Shown: positions 1 to 4,239 of the stretch, one piece after another
Numbering within the stretch: the stretch's first letter is position 1
Layout of the letters: each line of letters opens with the position of its first letter
NCBI GenBank assembly: GCA_023395695.1
Contig: JAEWYJ010000188.1
Location: 1 to 5,250, forward strand
Source of the DNA: Bacillota bacterium
GTDB lineage: Bacteria; Bacillota; Clostridia; Oscillospirales; Ruminococcaceae
Length of the DNA stretch: 5,250 bases
Reading direction: 5' to 3'
The notes under the pieces: model-generated
Told to the model about the DNA's origin: nothing
Database searches by the model: none
What the model saw: only the letters and a program-made list of their open reading frames with translations
Program-made: the position numbers and the translations under genes

Positions 1-2
1 GT

Positions 3-29
3 CGCTACATTGTCAATTCAAATGCGCCA
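3..29 (+). repeat. Left terminal inverted repeat of IS30-family element
   Basis: The segment pairs with 1044-1070 in inverted orientation. Both repeats contain ATTGT, then a variable six-base stretch, then AAATGCGCCA; five of 27 positions differ. The transposase stop codon (13-15 on the minus strand) lies inside this repeat. The inner limit is clear; the outer limit is inferred from matching at positions 3, 5, 6 and 7. Confidence 0.75.
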
Positions 30-957
30 ATTCGTGTAGAAAAGCTTGAATAGGAGAAATCCAGGAAAGGCACTTTCTGGGTCTTGAATTAATCAGGAAA
101 AGAGTTTGAGTTAAAAGGTCTTGAGAAACAGAACTGAAACTACTGCTTTTAGGAAAGAATTCTCTAAGTAAACCGTTACCATATTCGTTGCTGCCTCTCT
201 GATGAGGGCAATAGGGGTCGGCAAAATAGAGAGTAATACCTAAATCCTTTTTGATGTTATCAAAACAAGCAAATTCACCGCCCCGATCGGTAGTGGCTGT
301 AAGAAAAGCATTTTGGGGCAGCGTATTGTAAAGATATTTGATAGCATTCTCCATTGATAAGGCAGTTCTGTCCGGGATTAATAGCGCGGTATATAGTCGT
401 GTTTTGCGCTCAACAAAAGTAGCAAAACAAGTGCTTTTCTCGCCACGGCATGGCACCACTGTGTCTAGTTCCCAATGACCAAAGGTTTTACGGCTGTATA
501 CCTCTTTGGGCCGCTTGTTTATGGGTGTGCCTCGAGAAAAATGCTTGGCGGTCGGTGAGGTTCTTTTCTTGCCTTTGCGACGCAAAGATTCCTTTGTAAC
601 GCCAGCCAAACGACCAGCATAAAGCCAATTATAGATCGTTTTAAAGCTTAGCTTCCCCTCTGTTACCGTATGGCTAATTTGTTCTGGTGACCAGGTAGCC
701 TTCAGCTTATCTGCCACCAGTAGGCCCAGCTCATTATTCCATTTGCCATTCGGGCGACTGTTCCTTCTCTGAACTTCATAATCCTGCTGTGCCACCTCTG
801 CATTATATTCGCCTAGCTTTTCAAAGCGCCCTAACTCTCGGGATATACTGCTCCGGTGACAATTCAGCCGCACTGCTATTTTTCGGGACGAATATCCCAA
901 ATTATTTAATTCCTCTATCTTTCCGCGTTCAATTGAGGTAAAATGGTGATGGCTCAT
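13..957 (-). CDS. IS30-family DDE transposase
   Basis: This 314-residue protein catalyses excision and integration of the surrounding element. The N-terminal part (about residues 5-45) is the helix-turn-helix of IS30 transposases, with the typical run SSRKIAVRLNCHRSSISREL that would bind the terminal repeats. A second DNA-binding region probably spans about 75-115 (WSPEQIS...TIYNWLY). The integrase core begins near FGHWELDTV. The catalytic triad is visible as D165 (WELD), D224 (TTDRGGEF) and E258 (GSNEYGNGLLREFFPK), and the 33-residue gap between the last two is the family signature. The length is normal and no frameshift or stop interrupts the frame, so the enzyme is probably active. The ATG at 957 is supported by an AAAGGAG site six bases upstream. 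The stop codon falls inside the left inverted repeat, leaving almost no 3' non-coding sequence. Confidence 0.96.
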   Translation of the reverse strand: MSHHHFTSIERGKIEELNNLGYSSRKIAVRLNCHRSSISRELGRFEKLGEYNAEVAQQDYEVQRRNSRPNGKWNNELGLLVADKLKATWSPEQISHTVTEGKLSFKTIYNWLYAGRLAGVTKESLRRKGKKRTSPTAKHFSRGTPINKRPKEVYSRKTFGHWELDTVVPCRGEKSTCFATFVERKTRLYTALLIPDRTALSMENAIKYLYNTLPQNAFLTATTDRGGEFACFDNIKKDLGITLYFADPYCPHQRGSNEYGNGLLREFFPKSSSFSSVSQDLLTQTLFLINSRPRKCLSWISPIQAFLHELAHLN

Positions 958-963
958 TGCTGT

Positions 964-970
964 CTCCTTT
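964..970 (-). promoter_or_regulatory. Ribosome binding site of IS30 transposase
   Basis: The plus strand reads CTCCTTT, that is AAAGGAG on the minus strand, six bases before the ATG at 957-955. It fixes the transposase start. No convincing promoter with both boxes is seen between it and the right end of the element. Confidence 0.8.
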
Positions 971-1010
971 GTGTAGGTTGTTGTATGGTAACTCCATTCT
1001 ACACGTTTTG

Positions 1011-1025
1011 ATAGCTTTGAGCTAT
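1011..1025. repeat. Short palindrome inside the right end of the IS
   Basis: ATAGCT and AGCTAT flank a three-base TTG loop. The palindrome lies between the transposase ribosome binding site and the right terminal repeat, in the transposase leader. It could be a weak hairpin in the transposase mRNA or a protein-binding dyad. Six-base arms are short enough to arise by chance. Confidence 0.35.
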
Positions 1026-1035
1026 TCTTTTCCCC

Positions 1036-1064
1036 TTAAAGGCTGGCGCATTTCATTTTACAAT
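1036..1064 (+). promoter_or_regulatory. Possible outward promoter in the IS right end
   Basis: TACAAT at 1059-1064 differs from the ideal -10 box at one base. Seventeen bases upstream is TTAAAG (1036-1041), which matches the ideal -35 at only three of six positions. Transcription would start near 1071 and give a roughly 50-base leader for the protease. The -10 lies wholly in the terminal repeat, so this is an inference about insertion-driven expression, and the weak -35 makes it uncertain. Confidence 0.3.
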
Positions 1065-1070
1065 CTAGGG
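1044..1070 (-). repeat. Right terminal inverted repeat of IS30-family element
   Basis: This is the partner of the left repeat at 3-29, with 22 of 27 matches. It lies about 75 bp upstream of the transposase start on the transposase strand. Read on the plus strand it contains TACAAT at 1059-1064, a good match to a -10 box pointing out of the element towards the protease gene. Confidence 0.75.
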
Positions 1071-1083
1071 GTCGACTATACCA

Positions 1084-1106
1084 ACCGGCGCCGTGGCGGC
1101 GCCGGT
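1084..1106 (+). promoter_or_regulatory. GC-rich hairpin in the protease leader
   Basis: A perfect 9-bp stem (ACCGGCGCC pairing with GGCGCCGGT) closes a GTGGC loop. It ends four bases before the AGGGAGG ribosome binding site of the protease gene and lies outside the IS. It is too far from the following T-run (1120-1126) to be a normal intrinsic terminator. It could protect the 5' end of the mRNA, affect ribosome access, or be the remnant of a leader cut by the IS. Confidence 0.6.
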
Positions 1107-1110
1107 ATGA

Positions 1111-1117
1111 AGGGAGG
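1111..1117 (+). promoter_or_regulatory. Ribosome binding site that selects the protease TTG start
   Basis: AGGGAGG lies seven bases before the TTG at 1125. An in-frame ATG at 1107 sits upstream of this site, overlaps the edge of the leader hairpin, and has no ribosome binding site of its own. The spacing therefore favours TTG 1125. Confidence 0.65.
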
Positions 1118-1124
1118 CGTTTTT

Positions 1125-2822
1125 TTGGATCAGGACACCTTATACGCGCCGGATATTGTCGATTTTATTATCAGAAAAGATGCTTATTACGACCAGATGA
1201 TTTTAAATCACCCCGGCCTTATTACAAGCCACACCATCAAAGATACTTATGTCATTTGTTACGCCAAGGTTGACGACTACAACGAAATGATTACTTACAT
1301 GGGCACCGATTTCATCAACAGCGTGCCAACGGTGCTGGGGCTTACCGTTCGGCCCAGTCTGGAGTCGGCAGCTATTATTCAGGTACAGCAGCAGCCCTAT
1401 CTCAACCTGAGCGGCGCCGGCGTACTCGTCGCCTTTGTGGATACCGGCATCGATTATACCCAGCCGGTTTTTAAGCACCCGGACGGCACCAGCAAAATTA
1501 GATATATCTACGACCAGACCATTCCCGGTACACCGCCGGGCGGCCTGCCGCTGGGAACCGAATATACCAACGAACAGATTAACGCCGCACTGGCTTCGGA
1601 AAACCCTTATCAAATCGTCCCGCATCGGGATGAAGTGGGACACGGCACCTTTCTGGCCTCCGTCGCGGCCGCCAGCCCTGACGGCGACTTTACCGGCGCG
1701 GCCCCGAAGGCCGAAATCATCATGGTAAAGCTGAAAAAGGCCTACCCGTTTTATCTGCGGCGCTTTGTGGTTCCGCCGGAGCAGGAGAATGCCTTTGAGG
1801 CTTCTTTTTTGATGCTGGGCGTCGAATATATCATGCAAAAAGCTGTTGAGCTGCATCGCCCGGTTGTCATATGCGTCGGTCTGGGCTCGGATTACGACAG
1901 CCACGATGGCTTTAGCCCCTGCGAGGATTATCTGTATACCGTCGGCGCCATACCCGGCGTCTGCGTCTGCACCTCGGCCGGAAACGAGAACCAGACCAAA
2001 CGTCATTTTTACAAAAAATTTTCACCCGACAAGGAGCCGATTGACATCGATATCCGGGCGGGAGAGGACGCCGGGGATATTTTTATGGTTATCACAAATA
2101 CCATCAGCGACAGAACCTCAGTGTCGCTGCGCTCTCCGACCGGCGAGCTGGTCGGCCGGGTGCCGGCCAAAGCCGCCTATACGCTGACCACCCGTCTGGT
2201 GCTGGAGCACTCGGAGGTCAGCATCTCGTACCATTTTCCGATTGAGGGCAGCGGCGATCAGGTCACCATTGTCAAAATACTCAATGCCACCCCCGGCATA
2301 TGGACGGTTACGGTATACGGCGATATTATTCTCAACGGCACCATACAGGCATGGCTGCCGTTGGTCGGATTCGTTTCGCCAAGCGTGGAGTTTTTAACCT
2401 CCGATCCCTATTATACCATTACCTATCCCGCCACGGGGATGGGCACCATACGCTGCGGCGCCACCGACTCCGACAGCGATTCCCTCTACCCTATGTCCTC
2501 CTGGGGCCCCACGCGAATCAATCCGCTGGCGCCCGACCTTGTTGCGCCGGGTTACCAGATAGGCGGCATCTACCCTTCCGGCTATGGCTATATGAGCGGC
2601 ACAAGCATTGCGGCCGCCATCACCTCGGGCGCCTGTGCGCTGCTGCTGCAATGGGCTGTTATCAACGGCAACGACCTGGGTTTCAGCACCTCCGCCATCA
2701 ATGCCTATCTGGTGCGGGGATGCAAACGCAGCGACGACATGACCTATCCTAATTCGCAATGGGGCTTTGGCGCCTTAAACCTGCTGCAAACCTTTTATTA
2801 TATGCGCGAGCTTTCCCCCTGA
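1125..2822 (+). CDS. Csp-like subtilisin-family (S8) serine protease
   Basis: This is a 565-residue protease of the clostridial Csp-type S8 group, whose studied members activate the spore cortex hydrolase SleC during germination. Numbering from TTG 1125, residues 1 to about 90 look like the prodomain. The triad is D106 (VAFVDTGID), H173 (VGHGTF) and S494 (SGTSIAAA), with oxyanion Asn287 in SAGNEN, so the enzyme should be active. Residues about 305-425, between Asn287 and Ser494, are beta-rich and correspond to the jelly-roll insert of Csp proteases. No signal peptide or membrane segment is visible, which fits action inside the cell or spore. The Pro usual after the catalytic Ser (GTSxAxP) is Ala498, a substitution I associate with this group. 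The start could instead be ATG 1107 (571 residues), but the AGGGAGG site favours 1125. No germination gene is adjacent, so a germination role is unproven. An IS30 element lies directly upstream and may have altered its expression. Confidence 0.9.
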   Translation: MDQDTLYAPDIVDFIIRKDAYYDQMILNHPGLITSHTIKDTYVICYAKVDDYNEMITYMGTDFINSVPTVLGLTVRPSLESAAIIQVQQQPYLNLSGAGVLVAFVDTGIDYTQPVFKHPDGTSKIRYIYDQTIPGTPPGGLPLGTEYTNEQINAALASENPYQIVPHRDEVGHGTFLASVAAASPDGDFTGAAPKAEIIMVKLKKAYPFYLRRFVVPPEQENAFEASFLMLGVEYIMQKAVELHRPVVICVGLGSDYDSHDGFSPCEDYLYTVGAIPGVCVCTSAGNENQTKRHFYKKFSPDKEPIDIDIRAGEDAGDIFMVITNTISDRTSVSLRSPTGELVGRVPAKAAYTLTTRLVLEHSEVSISYHFPIEGSGDQVTIVKILNATPGIWTVTVYGDIILNGTIQAWLPLVGFVSPSVEFLTSDPYYTITYPATGMGTIRCGATDSDSDSLYPMSSWGPTRINPLAPDLVAPGYQIGGIYPSGYGYMSGTSIAAAITSGACALLLQWAVINGNDLGFSTSAINAYLVRGCKRSDDMTYPNSQWGFGALNLLQTFYYMRELSP

Positions 2823-2840
2823 CGGTCAGGTCGCAAATAA

Positions 2841-2863
2841 GCGTCGGCGTACCGGGCTGACGC
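2841..2863 (+). other. Small GC hairpin after the protease gene
   Basis: An 8-bp stem (GCGTCGGC with GCTGACGC, one G-U pair) closes a seven-base loop 18 bases past the stop codon. It has no T-tract and sits five bases before the stronger hairpin at 2868-2901. It may aid termination or protect the 3' end of the mRNA. Confidence 0.4.
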
Positions 2864-2867
2864 GTTC

Positions 2868-2901
2868 AAGGCGGAAACGGATTAACGTCCGTTCCCGCCT
2901 T
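2868..2901 (+). terminator. Probable intrinsic terminator of the protease gene
   Basis: A 14-bp inverted repeat with one internal mismatch (AAGGCGGAAACGGA with TCCGTTCCCGCCTT) closes a six-base loop, TTAACG. It lies about 45 bases past the protease stop. The tail is T-poor (TATAATTTTAG), so it is not a textbook terminator, but the stem is strong and the position is right. It separates the protease from the repressor unit. Confidence 0.7.
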
Positions 2902-3040
2902 ATAATTTTAGAATATTTGTAATATACGCCTTGTATTTCCACATTATTATAAGCATAACGCTAAATTCACATGTAGAAACAGCTTCCGCGTATAAGCAAT
3001 ATTACCAGAACACAGCTTATATTTCTGTTGTTACAATGTA
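2902..3040. other. AT-rich intergenic stretch with repeated TATAAGC
   Basis: No gene is seen here on either strand. TATAAGC occurs at 2948-2954 and 2991-2997, and its reverse complement GCTTATA at 3015-3021; the last two form a 7-bp inverted repeat with a 17-base spacer, upstream of the repressor promoter. This could be a binding site for another regulator or a chance product of AT-rich sequence. Confidence 0.35.
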
Positions 3041-3070
3041 TTGACAGTCTGGTGGGCCTGATGCTATTCT
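3041..3070 (+). promoter_or_regulatory. Sigma-A-type promoter of the lacI-family gene
   Basis: A perfect TTGACA (3041-3046) is followed after 18 bases by TATTCT (3065-3070), which matches the ideal -10 at four of six positions. Transcription would begin near 3077, just before the operator palindrome and about 55 bases upstream of the repressor start. It probably serves both the repressor and the downstream transporter gene. Confidence 0.7.
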
Positions 3071-3079
3071 AAACATGTA

Positions 3080-3101
3080 AAACGTTTGCGCGAAAACGTT
3101 T
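3080..3101. promoter_or_regulatory. LacI-family operator (doubled AAACGTTT palindrome)
   Basis: Two copies of the 8-bp palindrome AAACGTTT lie at 3080-3087 and 3094-3101. The six-base spacer GCGCGA makes the whole 22-bp segment a palindrome with a single mismatched base pair (3088/3093). A central CG flanked by A and T tracts is typical of LacI-family operators, where the hinge helix inserts at the CG step. The site begins a few bases past the predicted transcription start, a position that would block initiation or early elongation, so it is probably bound by the repressor encoded immediately downstream. Confidence 0.75.
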
Positions 3102-3112
3102 GGTGACAATAT

Positions 3113-3123
3113 AAGGAAAGGTG
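3113..3123 (+). promoter_or_regulatory. Ribosome binding site that selects the repressor TTG start
   Basis: The purine-rich AAGGAAAGGTG holds an AAAGGTG core ending nine bases before TTG 3133. The in-frame GTG at 3121 overlaps this core and would be only three bases from the AAGGA part. TTG 3133 is therefore preferred, and it gives the usual LacI-family beginning. Confidence 0.6.
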
Positions 3124-3132
3124 TGGTCATTC

Positions 3133-4143
3133 TTGTCCATTAAAACCATCGCCCAGATGACTGGTCTTTCCATTACGACAGTCTCTCATGCCATCAACGG
3201 CACCCGCGCCGTCTCGCAGCACAGCAAGCAGCTGGTTGAAGACGCGGTCAAGAAAATTGGGTACAAGCCAAATCTGGCGGCGCAGATGCTTAAAACCAAC
3301 CGTTCGCATATTATTGCGTTGATTATTCCGAGCACCGAGCCCAACAACTCGACAAACTGCTTTTTCTTTGACGTCCTAAACGGGGCGCGGGAGCAGCTTC
3401 ACGCCAGTGGCTACGACCTGATGGTTGCCACTTATTCCGAGCGGGAAAGCGAAAAGCACCTGGCTAATCTGCAAATACTGGAAAAAAGACTGGTCGACGG
3501 CGTGCTGCTGGTTCCATTTGACCGCAACGCCGCTTCTTTGGCCGAAATACGGTCGCTGGGCATTCCAATTGTGCTGGTGGATCGCCGTGTGGAAAATTGC
3601 AGCCTGCCAAGCGTTTATTCCGACAACCTAGAAGGCGCACGGAAGGTCGTGCATCTGCTGGCACAAAGCGGCAGAAAGCGCATTGCATTTTTATGCGGCA
3701 ACTGTGAATTTTCTACCTCCTACGACCGTCACCTTGGGTTTCTTCAGGGTATAAAGGAAGTCGGACTGCCGATAGATGAAAATTTGATTTTTATTAATCT
3801 GCCCTACCAGCTCCAGACCGGCAGAGATATTGCCCCCCTGCTGCTCAAAAGCGGAATAGACGCTGTTTTTTCGGCGAATAATGTTCTGTTGATGGGGCTT
3901 TTACAATATTTTTCCGAGCATGGCGTTTCGGTTCCGCATGACGTTTCGGTCGTGGGCTTTGACGATTACGACTGGATGGACATTGCATCCCCCCCGGTGA
4001 CTGCCACCTTTCAGGATCCCTACCGCATGGGCTGCGAGGCGGCCCGACTGATGCTGGAAACGCTTGAAGGCAAAGCCACCCATAACAGCCGCATTACATT
4101 GCCCTGCGAGCTTGTGCTGCGCGAATCGCACAAGGCGCGCTAG
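3133..4143 (+). CDS. LacI-family transcriptional repressor
   Basis: This 336-residue protein has the usual LacI/GalR length and layout. Residues 2-23 form the helix-turn-helix (SIKTIAQMTGLSITTVSHAI), and 46-57 (PNLAAQMLKTNR) form the hinge helix that contacts the operator minor groove. From about 60 onward is the periplasmic-binding-protein-like sensor domain, with recognisable family segments at HIIALIIP (59-66), VDGVLLVP (121-128), GIPIVLVDR (143-151), RIAFLCG (183-189) and VSVVGFDD (271-278). It should bind DNA as a dimer and release it on binding a small sugar or sugar-acid inducer, whose identity cannot be read from sequence. The near-palindrome at 3080-3101 in its own leader suggests autoregulation. 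The next gene, 96 bp downstream on the same strand, encodes a TRAP binding protein, the likely main target. A GTG at 3121 would add four residues, but TTG 3133 has the better ribosome binding site. Confidence 0.95.
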   Translation: MSIKTIAQMTGLSITTVSHAINGTRAVSQHSKQLVEDAVKKIGYKPNLAAQMLKTNRSHIIALIIPSTEPNNSTNCFFFDVLNGAREQLHASGYDLMVATYSERESEKHLANLQILEKRLVDGVLLVPFDRNAASLAEIRSLGIPIVLVDRRVENCSLPSVYSDNLEGARKVVHLLAQSGRKRIAFLCGNCEFSTSYDRHLGFLQGIKEVGLPIDENLIFINLPYQLQTGRDIAPLLLKSGIDAVFSANNVLLMGLLQYFSEHGVSVPHDVSVVGFDDYDWMDIASPPVTATFQDPYRMGCEAARLMLETLEGKATHNSRITLPCELVLRESHKAR

Positions 4144-4202
4144 CCCGCGCACCCGGCCCAAAGCGCCGGCATTATAAAGGTCGCAACCCGCCCTATCCGG
4201 GT
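4135..4202 (+). other. Three small GC hairpins between repressor and TRAP gene
   Basis: Three 5-bp stems can form: GCGCG/CGCGC at 4135-4139 and 4146-4150 (overlapping the repressor stop codon), CCGGC/GCCGG at 4153-4157 and 4165-4169, and ACCCG/CGGGT at 4186-4190 and 4198-4202. None is followed by a T-run, so full termination is not expected. They could slow polymerase, act as an mRNA processing or stabilising site, or have no role. No separate promoter or AAACGTTT operator is seen in the gap. Confidence 0.35.
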
Positions 4203-4225
4203 CGGTTGATAATAAAGACAAATTT

Positions 4226-4231
4226 AGGAGG
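4226..4231 (+). promoter_or_regulatory. Ribosome binding site of TRAP binding protein gene
   Basis: AGGAGG lies eight bases upstream of the ATG at 4240, a near-ideal arrangement that predicts strong translation, as expected for an abundant binding protein. Confidence 0.85.
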
Positions 4232-4239
4232 AACGAATA

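Larger units (their letters stand above)
3..1070 (-). mobile_element. Complete IS30-family insertion sequence
   Basis: The element is about 1068 bp, within the usual IS30-family size. It is bounded by imperfect inverted repeats at 3-29 and 1044-1070, which match at 22 of 27 positions including a perfect AAATGCGCCA block at the inner side. It encodes one intact DDE transposase on the minus strand, which fills almost the whole element. The dinucleotide GT lies just outside both ends (1-2 and 1071-1072). This would fit the 2-3 bp target duplication made by IS30 elements, but a 2-base match is weak evidence. Base composition is visibly more AT-rich than the genes to its right. The outermost two or three bases of each end are inferred from repeat symmetry and could be off slightly. 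Confidence 0.85.

Noticed and set aside
1071..1076. GTCGAC palindrome and GTCG at base 1 as a 4-bp target duplication of the IS
   Set aside because: The two GTCG copies are at different distances from the terminal repeats (4 and 6 bases outside the ATTGT core), so they cannot both flank symmetric ends. A 2-bp GT duplication fits the repeat alignment better.
957..1124. In-frame extension of the protease back to a TTG at 957 inside the IS
   Set aside because: The added residues are encoded by the IS right end and the leader hairpin. The TTG at 957 has no ribosome binding site and overlaps the transposase start. A fusion created by the insertion is not supported.
1203..2006. Long open frame on the minus strand within the protease gene (267 codons)
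   Set aside because: It is an antisense shadow of a GC-rich coding region. The protein has no recognisable domain, and the plus-strand frame has a complete protease signature.
2901..2906. Perfect TATAAT as a promoter -10 box
   Set aside because: It overlaps the end of the terminator stem and has no -35-like sequence at the right distance.
3076..3090. Catabolite-control (cre/CcpA) site at the first AAACGTTT copy
   Set aside because: The spacing between TG and the central CG is one base too long for the cre consensus, and the symmetry fits a dedicated LacI-family operator better.
3901..4221. Minus-strand open frame over the end of the repressor gene
   Set aside because: It has low-complexity shadow composition, no recognisable domain and no clear ribosome binding site, and it lies opposite a well-supported LacI-family gene.
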